Positions 19,169 through 29,347 of a stretch of 64,000 nt of DNA are shown piece by piece; positions within the stretch are counted from its first letter, which is position 1, and every line of letters starts with the position of its first letter. The stretch covers positions 2,604,001 through 2,668,000 of the forward strand of contig NZ_CP155071.1 of assembly GCF_039621855.1 (NCBI RefSeq), given 5' to 3'. Position numbers and translations under genes: made by a program. This stretch comes from Erwinia sp. HDF1-3R (GTDB lineage Bacteria > Pseudomonadota > Gammaproteobacteria > Enterobacterales > Enterobacteriaceae). Below the pieces are notes generated by a model, which ran no database searches, had not been told where the DNA came from, and saw only the letters and a program-made list of their open reading frames with translations.

Positions 19169-19795
19169 TCAGCTACTGCCCTTATTGCCGGTTTTACCGT
19201 GAATAGCCTGTAGACAACCCTGTTCAATTGCCGCGTTATAATGCTTACGACAGACGGAAACATAGCGCTCATTTCCACCAATGACGACCTGCTCCCCCTC
19301 TTTAAAGGGTGCCCCATTTTGATCCAGCCTTAATACCATTCCAGCTTTACGCCCGCAGTGGCAAACGGTTTTTAATTCAACCAGCTTATCTGACCAGGCA
19401 AGTAAGTAGTGGCTGCCGGTAAATAACTCTCCCCGAAAATCTGTACGTAGGCCATAGCACAGTACAGGTATATCAAGATTATCCACTACCCTGGAAAGCG
19501 CCTTAACCTGATCGCGGGTCAGGAACTGACATTCATCTACCAGCACGCAGTTAACGGGTTCAATACTCTGCTCAGCGTTAATTTCATCAAACAATGCAGT
19601 CTCGTTATTATACAATTTTGCAGGAGATGAAAGTCCAATTCTGGAACTGACCTTACCCACCCCGAAACGGTTATCTATTTCAGCGGTATAGACCAGCGTG
19701 CGCATACCGCGCTCCTGGTAGTTGTAGGATGACTGCAACAGGGCAGTTGATTTACCTGCATTCATAGCAGAATAGTAAAAATACAGCTGAGCCAT
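19169..19795 (-). CDS. tdk: Thymidine kinase
   Basis: Salvage enzyme phosphorylating thymidine (and deoxyuridine) with ATP. 208 residues of the type II thymidine kinase family: P-loop [10 protein letters not shown] (residues 8-17), Walker-B-like VLVDECQFL with the catalytic Glu, the lasso Zn-binding cysteines (CHCGRKAG and the later C-x2-H region VSVCRKHY). Convergent with adhE and divergent from hns, as in E. coli. The 523-base gap to hns holds only the hns promoter that I can recognise. Confidence 0.96.
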   Translation of the reverse strand: MAQLYFYYSAMNAGKSTALLQSSYNYQERGMRTLVYTAEIDNRFGVGKVSSRIGLSSPAKLYNNETALFDEINAEQSIEPVNCVLVDECQFLTRDQVKALSRVVDNLDIPVLCYGLRTDFRGELFTGSHYLLAWSDKLVELKTVCHCGRKAGMVLRLDQNGAPFKEGEQVVIGGNERYVSVCRKHYNAAIEQGCLQAIHGKTGNKGSS

Positions 19796-20240
19796 TGTGC
19801 TCGACTCCAGAAACAGGATTCGTGTTAGGCCGTAAAGTGTATCACAAGCCCTCCGGGCGGCGTACCGCTACACAGTAGCCGAGGTTAATAATCCCCATAA
19901 GATGTTTATGTCTCTGCTACAGGCGGTCAGGCTGATTTTTTAAGCCGCGCTAAAGATGTCCTCCTTAACAATTTCCCTGCAATAGCTTAGTAATAAATGG
20001 GATGTATGCTGTGATTATCCACTGACTTTTCTAAAAGTTAGCCGGTATACCCACTGAAAAGGTGATCTCATATGCTGTCACAAATAGGCAATTTACAGGC
20101 TGTTTATCTACTAAATGGCAGCTGTCAGCGAGGGGGGGTTACAGAGTGATATTGCCTTTCAATTTACTTTCTCACTGCATTATTAAGAGCCGTAAATGCA
20201 GGAGTGACTTGTTATTCTGAATTCCTTACAAAATTATCTA

Positions 20241-20269
20241 TTGCAGTTAGGATTAACGCCCTCTATTAT
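20241..20269 (+). promoter_or_regulatory. Sigma-70 promoter of hns
   Basis: TTGCAG (-35, 20241-20246) and TATTAT (-10, 20264-20269) are separated by the optimal 17 bases. The predicted start near 20276 gives a leader of about 43 bases. The upstream region (19796-20240) is AT-rich, consistent with autoregulation by H-NS, and holds no gene that I can support. Confidence 0.6.
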
Positions 20270-20318
20270 TATCAGGCAAAACAGCCCCCCACTTTTTTAT
20301 AATTTTGAGATTTAGACA

Positions 20319-20723
20319 ATGAGCGAAGCACTTAAAATTCTGAACAACATTCGTAGCCTGCGTGCGCAAGCCAGAGAATGTACGCTGGAAACTCTGGAAG
20401 AGATGCTGGAAAAGTTAGAAGTTGTTGTTAACGAGCGCCGCGAAGAAGAGAGCCATGCTCAGGCAGAGAATGAAGAACGTAGCCGCAAACTGCAGCAATA
20501 TCGTGAAATGCTGATTGCAGACGGTATTGATCCTAACGAATTACTGTCAACGCTGGCTGCTGTTAAAGCACCGGGTAAAACGAAGCGTGCTGCGCGCCCG
20601 GCTAAATATAAATATATTGATGAGAATGGCGAATCCAAAACCTGGACCGGCCAGGGCCGTACGCCCGCTGTAATCAAGAAAGCCCTTGATGACGGCAAAT
20701 CTCTTGATGATTTCCTGCTGTAA
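20319..20723 (+). CDS. hns: Nucleoid-associated silencer H-NS
   Basis: A nucleoid protein that coats AT-rich DNA and silences horizontally acquired and stress genes. 134 residues: N-terminal coiled-coil oligomerisation domain (about 1-65, [17 protein letters not shown] then a Glu-rich helix), flexible linker rich in Lys and Ala (80-92), and the C-terminal DNA-binding domain with the AT-hook-like loop TGQGRTP near residue 111-117. This is slightly shorter than E. coli H-NS (137). Monocistronic with its own promoter and a terminator. Confidence 0.96.
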   Translation: MSEALKILNNIRSLRAQARECTLETLEEMLEKLEVVVNERREEESHAQAENEERSRKLQQYREMLIADGIDPNELLSTLAAVKAPGKTKRAARPAKYKYIDENGESKTWTGQGRTPAVIKKALDDGKSLDDFLL

Positions 20724-20814
20724 ATTGAAGTCTGACGGCATTTAAACGTGTCTACGTTACAGGCCACATTTTAATGGTGTCAACGTTCTACCCTCCGTGG
20801 TGTTTCTGATAGCC

Positions 20815-20846
20815 ACAAAAAAAGGAAGCCATAAGCTTCCTTTTTT
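20815..20846. terminator. Bidirectional terminator between hns and uge
   Basis: AAGGAAGC and GCTTCCTT form the stem around CATAA, with an A-run before and T-run after, serving both convergent genes. Confidence 0.9.
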
Positions 20847-20861
20847 ATTTACCGTCTGCTG

Positions 20862-21866
20862 TTAAACCTTATAAAACTCACGATACCAGCTAACAAACCG
20901 CGCGACGCCGGTCTCCACGCCCGTCTGAGGCTTGAAATCAATCGCGTCGAAGAGTGCTGCGGTATCCGCACTGGTTTCTAATACGTCGCCGGGCTGCATA
21001 GGCATCATATTTTTGTCAGCTTTGATATCCAGTGCTTTTTCTAACGCCTCAATATAGGCCATTAGCGTAACCGGCTGGCTGTTACCAATGTTATAAACAC
21101 GGTAAGGCGCTGAGCTACTCGCAGGATTGCCCTCTTCTACCGTCCAGTCTAGATCGGGCTGCGGGATAACGTCCTGCAGGCGAAATATGGCTTCAGCAAT
21201 ATCATCGATATAGGTGAAATCACGTCGCATCTGACCGTTGTTATAGACGTCAATTTTCTCACCGGCGAGCATGGCACGCGTAAATTTAAACAGTGCCATA
21301 TCCGGACGCCCCCATGGCCCATAGACGGTAAAAAATCTCAGGCCGGTGGTTGGGATGCCATACAGGTGGGAGTAGGAGTGGGACATCAGCTCATTGGCTT
21401 TCTTCGTCGCCGCATACAGCGAAACGGGATGGTCCACGCTGTCATCCGTCGAGAATGGCAGCTTGCGATTAAGACCATATACCGAGCTTGAAGAGGCGTA
21501 CAGCAGATGCCCCACCTGATGATGACGACATCCCTCAAGAATATTCAGATGCCCTATCAGATTAGCGTCAGCATAAGCCAGAGGATTCTCCAACGAATAA
21601 CGTACACCAGCCTGTGCTCCCAGATGGATAACGCGGTCAAATCCTTCATTACGGAACAGCTGGGCAATGCCCTCGCGGTCGGCAAGATCGCATTTGATAA
21701 AGGTAAAGTTAGAGGATTGAATTAACGCCAGGCGGGCCAGCTTGAGGTTTACATCATAATAGTCATTCAGGTTGTCGATACCGACAACCTGGTGACCGGC
21801 AGCGAGCAGGCGTTGTGCGACGTGATACCCTATAAAGCCTGCTGCGCCGGTAACCAGATATTTCAT
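20862..21866 (-). CDS. uge: UDP-glucuronate 4-epimerase
   Basis: Extended short-chain dehydrogenase that interconverts UDP-glucuronate and UDP-galacturonate via a 4-keto intermediate, supplying uronic acids for capsule, exopolysaccharide or LPS. 334 residues: NAD-binding TGAAGFIG (6-13), catalytic Ser in ASSSSVYG (124-131) and Tyr151-x3-Lys155 (YAATK). NAD-linked nucleotide-sugar epimerases are many, but FFTVYGPWGRPDMA and RDFTYIDDI together with the ugd neighbour favour the UDP-GlcA enzyme over GalE. It ends the galU-ugd-uge operon, 14 bases after ugd. Not present at this locus in E. coli K-12. Confidence 0.88.
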   Translation of the reverse strand: MKYLVTGAAGFIGYHVAQRLLAAGHQVVGIDNLNDYYDVNLKLARLALIQSSNFTFIKCDLADREGIAQLFRNEGFDRVIHLGAQAGVRYSLENPLAYADANLIGHLNILEGCRHHQVGHLLYASSSSVYGLNRKLPFSTDDSVDHPVSLYAATKKANELMSHSYSHLYGIPTTGLRFFTVYGPWGRPDMALFKFTRAMLAGEKIDVYNNGQMRRDFTYIDDIAEAIFRLQDVIPQPDLDWTVEEGNPASSSAPYRVYNIGNSQPVTLMAYIEALEKALDIKADKNMMPMQPGDVLETSADTAALFDAIDFKPQTGVETGVARFVSWYREFYKV

Positions 21867-21880
21867 ACTGCCCTCGTTAA

Positions 21881-23221
21881 TTATGCAATTTGTATTGAAG
21901 CACCGCGGCCGATTGCATAATAAACAAACCCGCGCTTGCTGACTCTTTCAGGATCATACAGGTTACGACCATCAAAAATCACCGCTTCTTTAAGAGCATT
22001 TTTGATAACATCGAAATCTGGCGCGCGGAAGCTCTGCCATTCGGTACAGATAACCAGACCGTCAGCACCCTGCAGGGCCGCTTCTTTGGTTCCCATCAGC
22101 TTAAGGTCGCTGCGGTGGCCATAAATACGCTGCGCTTCGTCCATCGCTTCCGGGTCAAACGCCTGCACGGATGCACCCGCCTGCCAGAGAGATTCCATCA
22201 GCACGCGGCTGGAAGCCTCACGCATATCGTCGGTGTTAGGCTTAAAGGACAGGCCCCAAAGCGCGAAGGTTTTACCCTCCAGATTCTCACCGAAATGACG
22301 CTTGATAAAGGCTGGCAGCTTGGTTTTCTGCGAGTCATTCACGTCTTCTACCGCCTGTAGCAGGCGCGGCTTATAACCAATCTGCTCTGCGGTTCTGATC
22401 AGGGCCTGAACGTCTTTCGGGAAGCACGAACCGCCATAACCGCAGCCTGGGTAAATAAACGAGTAGCCAATGCGGGAATCTGAACCAATGCCCTGACGAA
22501 CTTTCTCTACGTCTGCACCCAAACGCTCTGCCAGGTTGGAAATTTCGTTCATAAAGCTGATTTTGGTGGCCAGCATGCAGTTAGCCGCATACTTGGTCAG
22601 CTCAGCGCTACGGATATCCATCAGGATCATGCGATCATGGTTACGGTTGAACGGCTCATAAAGCTCGCGCAGCAGTTCCACCACCTCATCATTATCCGTA
22701 CCCACCACGATACGCTCAGGACGCATGCAGTCGTTTACCGCAGCACCTTCCTTCAGAAATTCCGGGTTAGATACCACGTCAAACGCGAACTCAGCACCAC
22801 GGTTTTTCAGCGTTTCTTCCATTACTGCACGCACTCTGTCAGCGGTACCCACGGGCACTGTTGACTTATCAATCACCACTTTGTGGCCATTCATATGCTG
22901 CGCGATGGTGCGCGCCACGGCAGTAACGTATTTCAGATCGGCAGAGCCGTCTTCATCCGGTGGTGTACCTACGGCAATAAACTGCATAACGCCGTGGTTA
23001 ACGCCCTCTTCCGCGTTAGTGGTGAACTTAAGGCGACCTGCCTCATAGTTCTGCATAACCAGCGGCGTCAGGCCTGGCTCAAATATTGGAATGATCCCTT
23101 TCTTCAGATTTTCGACTTTATTTTCGTCGACATCGATGCAAAGAACGTCATGTCCGACTTCGGCCAGAACCGCAGCCTGAACCAGACCAACATAGCCGAT
23201 ACCAAATACGGTGACTTTCAT
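21881..23221 (-). CDS. ugd: UDP-glucose 6-dehydrogenase
   Basis: Oxidises UDP-glucose to UDP-glucuronate with two NAD+. 446 residues: N-terminal Rossmann motif [11 protein letters not shown] (6-16), [12 protein letters not shown], the catalytic Cys266 in [10 protein letters not shown], and the C-terminal UDP-binding domain ([15 protein letters not shown]). Its length and the longer C-terminal domain are of the class found in Rhizobium, Pseudomonas and Erwiniaceae rather than the 388-residue E. coli Ugd, which is worth noting when transferring names. It sits between galU (26 bases upstream) and uge, so the operon runs UDP-glucose to UDP-GlcA to UDP-GalA. Confidence 0.93.
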   Translation of the reverse strand: MKVTVFGIGYVGLVQAAVLAEVGHDVLCIDVDENKVENLKKGIIPIFEPGLTPLVMQNYEAGRLKFTTNAEEGVNHGVMQFIAVGTPPDEDGSADLKYVTAVARTIAQHMNGHKVVIDKSTVPVGTADRVRAVMEETLKNRGAEFAFDVVSNPEFLKEGAAVNDCMRPERIVVGTDNDEVVELLRELYEPFNRNHDRMILMDIRSAELTKYAANCMLATKISFMNEISNLAERLGADVEKVRQGIGSDSRIGYSFIYPGCGYGGSCFPKDVQALIRTAEQIGYKPRLLQAVEDVNDSQKTKLPAFIKRHFGENLEGKTFALWGLSFKPNTDDMREASSRVLMESLWQAGASVQAFDPEAMDEAQRIYGHRSDLKLMGTKEAALQGADGLVICTEWQSFRAPDFDVIKNALKEAVIFDGRNLYDPERVSKRGFVYYAIGRGASIQIA

Positions 23222-23247
23222 TGAATTGTCCCGGTTAGAAATTAAAC

Positions 23248-24156
23248 TTATTTTTTATTGCCAACAGTGCTTTCAAGCCACTCTTTAAAGTCGCTGCCCA
23301 GCGTATTATGACGTACGCCGTATTCTACGAAAGCCTGCATATAGCCCAGTTTGTTACCACAGTCATGGCTAATGCCTTTCAGGTGATAGGCTTCAACCGT
23401 CTCTTTATCCATCAGCATGGCAATGGAGTCGGTAAGCTGAATTTCGTCGCCCGCACCCGGAGGGGTTTTAGCCAGCAGAGGCCAGATATCCGCAGACAGC
23501 ACATAACGACCCACAACGGCCAGATTAGACGGTGCTTTATCCGCTTTTGGTTTCTCTACGACACCAACCATAGGCGCACTTTCACCCGCGCTAAGCTCTG
23601 CACCCTGGCAGTCAACAACGCCGTAGGCGGTTACGTCTGCCACTGGCTCAACCATGATCTGGCTGTGGCCCGTTTCATCAAAGCGACGCATCATATCGGC
23701 CAGGTTATCCTTCGCCAAATCTGATTCGTATTCGTCAATGATCACGTCCGGCAGAATAACGGCCACAGGCTCATTACCGACAACCGGATAGGCACACATG
23801 ACCGCATGGCCCAGACCCTTCGCCAGACCCTGACGCACCTGCATAATGGTGACGTGTGGAGGGCAGATAGACTGGATCTCTTCCAGCAGCTGGCGCTTAA
23901 CGCGTTTTTCCAGCATAGCTTCCAGCTCAAAGCTGGTATCGAAATGGTTTTCAATCGAGTTTTTAGAGGAGTGCGTCACCAGCACAATCTCTGTGATTCC
24001 AGCTGCGATACACTCATTAACGACATACTGAATTAACGGCTTATCAACCAGCGGCAACATCTCTTTCGGAATTGCTTTGGTTGCTGGCAGCATACGCGTA
24101 CCCAAACCTGCTACAGGGATTACCGCTTTTTTTACTTTAGACTTATAGGCAGACAT
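23248..24156 (-). CDS. galU: UTP-glucose-1-phosphate uridylyltransferase
   Basis: Makes UDP-glucose, the precursor for exopolysaccharide, LPS core, trehalose and osmoregulated glucans. 302 residues, the E. coli length, with nucleotidyltransferase motif [19 protein letters not shown] (21-39), PDVI metal site and VEKPK. ATG 24156 is chosen over an extension to 24183 because AGAGAGGT precedes it. It is the first gene of the operon with ugd and uge, and so links primary sugar activation to acidic sugar production. Confidence 0.96.
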   Translation of the reverse strand: MSAYKSKVKKAVIPVAGLGTRMLPATKAIPKEMLPLVDKPLIQYVVNECIAAGITEIVLVTHSSKNSIENHFDTSFELEAMLEKRVKRQLLEEIQSICPPHVTIMQVRQGLAKGLGHAVMCAYPVVGNEPVAVILPDVIIDEYESDLAKDNLADMMRRFDETGHSQIMVEPVADVTAYGVVDCQGAELSAGESAPMVGVVEKPKADKAPSNLAVVGRYVLSADIWPLLAKTPPGAGDEIQLTDSIAMLMDKETVEAYHLKGISHDCGNKLGYMQAFVEYGVRHNTLGSDFKEWLESTVGNKK

Positions 24157-24351
24157 CAAAGTACCTCTCTTTAGGCCGTTCAAGTTATTACTTGATATGT
24201 CGAGTTTAAAAACGAGATGAGTATACCAGTTGTATACGGGTGGATTTATCCTGGTTAAACCATTTCAGCGTAAATTAAGATTATTACCCAAGTGTAAAGC
24301 CAATTTTTGGCCCTGCTAATCCCGCACGGCGCAAAATAATCCCTTAAACGG

Positions 24352-25365
24352 TTATTCCGTCGTCAACATCAGACGCAGTCTGCCGCCCGCACCCCATACC
24401 TGGCACTGCCATGTGTCACACCGCTGACTTATTTGGTTAAGATGCGTACTACCCAGCGTGCCAAGGGGAATACCATTACTCAGCTGAATTTGATGGGTAT
24501 TAACGTTGAGCGTGGCGTTTAAACCTGCGGAGACTAAAATCAGATTTTTTAAACCCTGATGATAGTAACCAACCAGTAAAGGAAATTGTCCCTTTAGATT
24601 GGCCTGCCGAAGCAGCAGATTAACCTGTTTTAGCAGGCCGTTTAATTCAGGCAGACGCGGAGCCTGGCCCGATAATTGATCCTGGAGTAGCCCATTGAAT
24701 AACGCCCGCAGCAGAAGCGCCGCTAACACGCCGTTATCCCCGGCGCGCGTGACGTCAAGACAGTAGAAAGCCAAATCTTTTTCCGACAGGGCTGCCACAT
24801 CCAGGACCAGACCCGGCTGCTCGGCCATCGTCAGCTGGCGGTAATTAATACGGCAGTTGGCGATAACCTGCTGCACCGGCGGCTGTAGCTGCTTGAGCAG
24901 TTTGGCAGCGGCCTGTGGGTCGCGCACCAGCGCATCCCAGTCCTGAAACAGCTGTTCGTCCTCTTCAACTTTCGAAGTAAACATAGAGGGATAGAGACAT
25001 TCGTAAACCGCCTCCCGCAGGCGGTCCAGGTCTTTAAGCGGCTTCAGCAGCACGTCCTGCACGCCAAGACGGAGTACGCGCGCGATATCCGCCATGTTTT
25101 CGGTGGCGGAGATAACCAGAATAGGCACTGCACTGCCCTTACTGCGCAGATGTTCTACCAGTTTAAGCCCGTTCATTCTGGGCATGGCAAGATCGCAGAT
25201 AACCAGGTCGGGGGTTAGCTGGTTCATTTTTTCCAGCGCCTGCAGGCCATCATCTGCCAGTATGTTTGTTGCGCCAAGCGCAGTAAGAAAATTGTCCAAC
25301 AGAGAGCGGAAAACGACCTCGTCTTCAACAATCAGAATCTGTTTTCCCGTTAATGGTTTGTCCAT
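24352..25365 (-). CDS. rssB: Response regulator RssB (sigma-S proteolysis adaptor)
   Basis: Adaptor that delivers RpoS to ClpXP for degradation during growth. 337 residues: receiver domain (about 8-120) with the phospho-acceptor Asp58 (LVICDLAMPRMNG), Thr/Ser switch (VISATE) and Lys108 region (VLLKPL). The C-terminal half is the PP2C-like, catalytically inactive domain. Downstream of rssA in the same direction, as in E. coli. The 195-base gap to galU is not obviously terminated. Confidence 0.95.
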   Translation of the reverse strand: MDKPLTGKQILIVEDEVVFRSLLDNFLTALGATNILADDGLQALEKMNQLTPDLVICDLAMPRMNGLKLVEHLRSKGSAVPILVISATENMADIARVLRLGVQDVLLKPLKDLDRLREAVYECLYPSMFTSKVEEDEQLFQDWDALVRDPQAAAKLLKQLQPPVQQVIANCRINYRQLTMAEQPGLVLDVAALSEKDLAFYCLDVTRAGDNGVLAALLLRALFNGLLQDQLSGQAPRLPELNGLLKQVNLLLRQANLKGQFPLLVGYYHQGLKNLILVSAGLNATLNVNTHQIQLSNGIPLGTLGSTHLNQISQRCDTWQCQVWGAGGRLRLMLTTE

Positions 25366-25448
25366 TATCCCCCCTCACACAGCAGATAACTCAATAGTGG
25401 CTCATAATCAACATCCGTGCCCGTCAGAATTACCTTTCGTATTCTCAT

Positions 25449-26366
25449 TCAAACATCCGGCAGCGCATTCTGGTGGGCCAGGGGAAGTAATTCATCCATT
25501 TTTTTCTCAACGGCCAGCCTGCCGGCTTCAATTGCCTCTTCCGCGCGGTGGAAGTCCAGCGTGGAGATTTGCGGGCAAAAGGGTTGTATCAGTATATCCG
25601 GTGGATCGCCAGCCATGCGGTTTCGCTTAAGGCGATTTTCCAGCACCTGGATAGATGTGGTCATTATTTCCATCGCGCCTGGGCTTTGGTTAACCTTGCG
25701 CTGCACTTTTTTCGCCAGACTTTGTCGCAGCCTTCCTCCCCAGCTATGGACCGACTGGCTGGCCTCCTCTTCATTTCTGGGCGTAACGGACAGCAGATCC
25801 TGCTGCATCAGATGCGCGTCATGCTGCAGGTCAACGGCGATGACGATATCCGCCCCCAGCGCACGGGTCAGAGAGATGGGCACCGGGTTGACGACCGCGC
25901 CATCCACCAGCCAGTAACCATTCCAGCTAACGGGCGCAAGCAGACCCGGCATGCTGCAGGAGGCTCGAACGGCCTGGTGCAGATCGCCTTCAGTAAGCCA
26001 TAGCTCACGGCCGGTGCTAAGATTCGTTGCGACCGCGCCAAAAGGCAGGGCGCACTGTTCGATTTTGTCGTGATGCACCAGCCGCCTGACGTGATTGAAG
26101 ACGCGTTCGCCTCTGAGCAACCCACCCCGACGCCATGAGAAATCCATCAGACGGATAACATCCCAGTAGCTGAACGACCGCACCCAGGTCTCCATCAGCG
26201 GCAGCCGATGGCTGGCATAAGCCGCGCCCACCAGCGCGCCGACGGAACAGCCCGCAACGACATCGATTTTTATACCTGCCCTTTCCAGCGCATGTATAAC
26301 GCCTATATGAGCCCATCCTTTGGCAGCGCCTGAACCTAGCGCCAGTCCGATTTTAACCTTTCTCAT
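25449..26366 (-). CDS. rssA: Patatin-like phospholipase-family protein RssA
   Basis: A 305-residue protein of the bacterial patatin family, substrate unknown, co-encoded with rssB. Oxyanion-hole motif GSGAAKGWAHIG (11-22), nucleophile elbow GCSVG with Ser41, and catalytic Asp in the DGA triplet (WLVDGAVVNPVP). An extension to 26405 is possible, but ATG 26366 has AGAGGTGGG before it and aligns with E. coli MRKIKIGLALGSGAARGW. The gene is divergent from ychJ. Confidence 0.94.
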   Translation of the reverse strand: MRKVKIGLALGSGAAKGWAHIGVIHALERAGIKIDVVAGCSVGALVGAAYASHRLPLMETWVRSFSYWDVIRLMDFSWRRGGLLRGERVFNHVRRLVHHDKIEQCALPFGAVATNLSTGRELWLTEGDLHQAVRASCSMPGLLAPVSWNGYWLVDGAVVNPVPISLTRALGADIVIAVDLQHDAHLMQQDLLSVTPRNEEEASQSVHSWGGRLRQSLAKKVQRKVNQSPGAMEIMTTSIQVLENRLKRNRMAGDPPDILIQPFCPQISTLDFHRAEEAIEAGRLAVEKKMDELLPLAHQNALPDV

Positions 26367-26473
26367 CCCACCTCTGGCGTTGACTTGAGTTACAAATAGC
26401 ATCATCCCTGCTGCTCGGTTACCATGGTGCCCTGGTTTTAAATCAGCATCTTAATTTTTCTATCGGAGTCAAT

Positions 26474-26932
26474 GTGTCAGACCCTTGCCCCTGCTGTAGC
26501 GGATTGGAGTATAGCCTATGTTGCCACCCCTATCTAAACGATATGGCAATAGCCCCAACGCCTGAAACGCTGATGCGTTCGCGCTATACCGCTTATGCGA
26601 TGCAAAACGCGAATTATTTGATCGCGACCTGGCACCCTTCCTGCGGCGCAGAGAGCTTTCGCCCGGCGCTTGAAGCAAGCTTTGCCACTACCCGGTGGTT
26701 AAGTTTACATATTATTGAAGCAAAAAAACCACGGGATTCTTCTGAAGGGTTTGTTACATTTTTTGCCAGATTCTCTGAAAATCAGCGTCATAGCTTTATA
26801 AGTGAACGTTCACGCTTTCTTCGTGAGGAACAACGCTGGTACTATATCGACGGAACATTCCCTGAAACGGGACGAAATGACCGCTGCCCCTGCGGCTCAG
26901 GTAAAAAATTTAAGAAATGCTGCGGCCAGTAG
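26474..26932 (+). CDS. ychJ: YchJ-family SEC-C motif protein
   Basis: A 152-residue UPF0225 protein, cytoplasmic, function unknown. Zn-binding Cys motifs frame both ends: N-terminal CPCCSG with a following CCHPY, and the C-terminal SEC-C motif [15 protein letters not shown], also found in SecA where it binds zinc. The start is a GTG at 26474 with GGAG before it; no in-frame ATG fits. Length equals E. coli YchJ. Divergent from rssA and followed 46 bases later by purU. Confidence 0.92.
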   Translation: MSDPCPCCSGLEYSLCCHPYLNDMAIAPTPETLMRSRYTAYAMQNANYLIATWHPSCGAESFRPALEASFATTRWLSLHIIEAKKPRDSSEGFVTFFARFSENQRHSFISERSRFLREEQRWYYIDGTFPETGRNDRCPCGSGKKFKKCCGQ

Positions 26933-26978
26933 CGTTCGCCATTAACACAAGAATTGCTTCGACAGGACCCCCATCGCA

Positions 26979-27827
26979 ATGCACCCGCAAACACTGCAAC
27001 GAAAAGTTTTAAGAACAATCTGCCCGGATGCCAAAGGGCTGATCGCAAAAATCACCAACATTTGCTACAAGCACGAGCTGAACATTGTGCAGAACAATGA
27101 GTTCGTCGATCACCGTACCGGGCGTTTCTTTATGCGTACCGAGCTGGAAGGCATTTTCAATGACGCAACGCTGCTGGCCGATTTAGACAGCGCGCTGCCA
27201 GAGGGTTCGATACGTGAGCTGAATTCGGCCGGACGTCGCCGCATCGTTATCCTGGTGACCAGGGAAGCGCACTGCCTGGGCGATCTGCTGATGAAAAGCG
27301 CCTACGGCGGACTGGATGTTGAGATCGCAGCAGTCATTGGCAACCATGAAACCCTGCGCACGCTGGTCGAGCGCTTTGATATTCCGTTTATTTTCCAGAG
27401 CCACGAAGGTCTGACCCGCGACCAGCACGATAACAATATGGCTGCGGAAATTGATCGCTTTCAGCCCGATTACGTGGTGCTGGCAAAATATATGCGCGTA
27501 CTGACGCCAGCATTTGTTCAGCGCTACCCCAATCGAATCATCAATATCCACCACTCGTTTCTGCCTGCTTTTATCGGAGCCCGCCCTTATCACCAGGCTT
27601 ATGAACGTGGCGTCAAAATTATTGGCGCCACAGCGCACTACGTGAATGACAATCTTGATGAAGGTCCTATCATTATCCAGGAAGTGATCCACGTAGATCA
27701 TAATTATACGGCCGAGGATATGATGCGTGCCGGCCGCGACGTTGAAAAAAATGCGTTGAGTCGCGCGCTTTATCAGGTGCTTGCCCAGCGCGTTTTCGTT
27801 TATGGCAACCGCACGATTATCCTGTAA
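26979..27827 (+). CDS. purU: Formyltetrahydrofolate deformylase
   Basis: Hydrolyses 10-formyl-THF to formate and THF, balancing one-carbon pools and supplying formate to PurT. 282 residues: N-terminal ACT domain (about 8-85) that senses glycine/methionine, then the formyltransferase fold (90-282) with the active-site segment IINIHHSFLPAF containing Asn and His, and the Asp in YVNDNLDEGPII. Two residues longer than E. coli. Precedes the tRNA-Tyr genes as in E. coli. Confidence 0.96.
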   Translation: MHPQTLQRKVLRTICPDAKGLIAKITNICYKHELNIVQNNEFVDHRTGRFFMRTELEGIFNDATLLADLDSALPEGSIRELNSAGRRRIVILVTREAHCLGDLLMKSAYGGLDVEIAAVIGNHETLRTLVERFDIPFIFQSHEGLTRDQHDNNMAAEIDRFQPDYVVLAKYMRVLTPAFVQRYPNRIINIHHSFLPAFIGARPYHQAYERGVKIIGATAHYVNDNLDEGPIIIQEVIHVDHNYTAEDMMRAGRDVEKNALSRALYQVLAQRVFVYGNRTIIL

Positions 27828-27924
27828 TGCCCTGGTCTGTCATGGCATAAAAGGCTTTTTTGACTGACAATGCAGCAGTCAGGGCAAAAAAGCGGCAAAC
27901 GATTGATATTCGGGGCGCGCGGGG

Positions 27925-27961
27925 TTTACACCCGTATTTCATCTGATATGATGCGCCCCGC
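27925..27961 (+). promoter_or_regulatory. Promoter of the tRNA-Tyr genes with GC-rich discriminator
   Basis: TTTACA and TATGAT are 16 bases apart and are followed by GCGCCCCGC, the discriminator that makes E. coli tyrT subject to stringent control. Both hexamers and the discriminator match the E. coli tyrT promoter as I recall it. Transcription would start near 27960. Confidence 0.75.
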
Positions 27962-27989
27962 TTGAGTGAACAGAGCGAGCAAGGCCAGT

Positions 27990-28074
<85 letters not shown>

Positions 28075-28172
28075 TTCGCACCAGCCGTATTGTTAGCGCT
28101 TTTCAGGCCATCCCAGCACCGCAAGGTAAAGGATGAGAAGTTTCAGATTTGATACTGTAATACGCTTCCCCT

Positions 28173-28257
<85 letters not shown>

Positions 28258-28338
28258 TTACGACCTCCCCCGCTTAATCCAGATCTACACCTTTACCCAC
28301 CTACATGCCGCACTTTAGCCGCAGTTTCACCTACACCT

Positions 28339-28382
28339 TAATAGCGATTGCTGATAGCGATAATAGCGATTGCTGATAGCGA
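28339..28382 (+). repeat. 22-bp perfect tandem repeat
   Basis: TAATAGCGATTGCTGATAGCGA occurs twice back to back (described in two parts: TAATAGCGATTG then CTGATAGCGA). It lies between tRNA-Tyr and xthA. Each unit also contains two near-copies of ATAGCGAT. No coding role is apparent. Confidence 0.85.
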
Positions 28383-28501
28383 TGCAGGTGGAGCCATGTA
28401 GATAAGCAGATGACCGGGCGCCGGCTGAGCATGACGGATGACATATACCGCCAGACTCTGCTACCATCCGGGCTTATTCCTTCGTAAAGACGGCCTCCGC
28501 C

Positions 28502-29311
28502 ATGAAATTTGTTTCTTTTAATATCAATGGGCTGCGCGCCCGTCCTCACCAGCTGGCCGCCATTATTGAGCAGCATCAGCCTGACGTCATCGGCCTGCAG
28601 GAAACCAAGGTTCACGACGATATGTTTCCGCTTGATGAGGTCGCCAGCCACGGCTACCACGTCTTTTATCATGGGCAAAAAGGTCACTACGGCGTCGCCC
28701 TGCTGACGAAAGCCGAGCCTCTCACCGTCAGACGTGGTTTCCCGGGAGATGAAGAAGACGCCCAGCGCCGCCTGATCATGGCCGAGATCCCCAGTCCGGC
28801 AGGAAATATTTTGGTGATCAACGGCTATTTCCCGCAGGGGGAGAGTCGTGACCACCCCACCAAATTCCCGGCGAAGGAAAAATTCTATCGCGACCTGCAG
28901 AATTTCCTTGAGACGGAGCAAAAGCCCGTGAATCAGGTACTGATTATGGGTGATATGAATATCAGTTCCGCCGATACCGATATCGGCATCGGGGAAGACA
29001 GCCGTAAGCGCTGGCTGCGCACCGGCAAGTGTTCTTTTCTGCCTGAAGAGCGGGAGTGGATGGACAGGCTGATGGGCTGGGGCCTGGTGGATACCTGGCG
29101 GGCGCAGAACGCTGAGGTCAGCGATCGCTTCTCGTGGTTCGATTACCGCTCAAAAGGCTTTGACGATAATCGCGGTCTGCGTATCGATTTGCTGCTGGCC
29201 AGCAGGCCACTGGCCGAACGCTGCGTCGCAACCGGTATTGACTATGACATTCGCGGAATGGAAAAACCCTCCGACCATGCGCCGGTCTGGGCGCAGTTTA
29301 ATTTTGATTAG
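28502..29311 (+). CDS. xthA: Exonuclease III
   Basis: Main AP endonuclease and 3'-5' exonuclease of base-excision repair. 269 residues, one more than E. coli. Metal ligand Glu34 in LQETK, catalytic Asp/Asn in [13 protein letters not shown] (about 151-163), and His259 in SDHAPVW close to the C-terminus. Monocistronic; an inverted repeat (29324-29341) follows before convergent ynjH. Confidence 0.97.
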   Translation: MKFVSFNINGLRARPHQLAAIIEQHQPDVIGLQETKVHDDMFPLDEVASHGYHVFYHGQKGHYGVALLTKAEPLTVRRGFPGDEEDAQRRLIMAEIPSPAGNILVINGYFPQGESRDHPTKFPAKEKFYRDLQNFLETEQKPVNQVLIMGDMNISSADTDIGIGEDSRKRWLRTGKCSFLPEEREWMDRLMGWGLVDTWRAQNAEVSDRFSWFDYRSKGFDDNRGLRIDLLLASRPLAERCVATGIDYDIRGMEKPSDHAPVWAQFNFD

Positions 29312-29323
29312 TCCGTTAATCTG

Positions 29324-29341
29324 ACCGGGCGAATGCCCGGT
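29324..29341. terminator. Hairpin between xthA and ynjH
   Basis: ACCGGGC and GCCCGGT form a 7-bp stem around GAAT. The following bases are only weakly T-rich, so it is probably a modest bidirectional 3' end of the convergent genes. Confidence 0.5.
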
Positions 29342-29347
29342 TAATCG

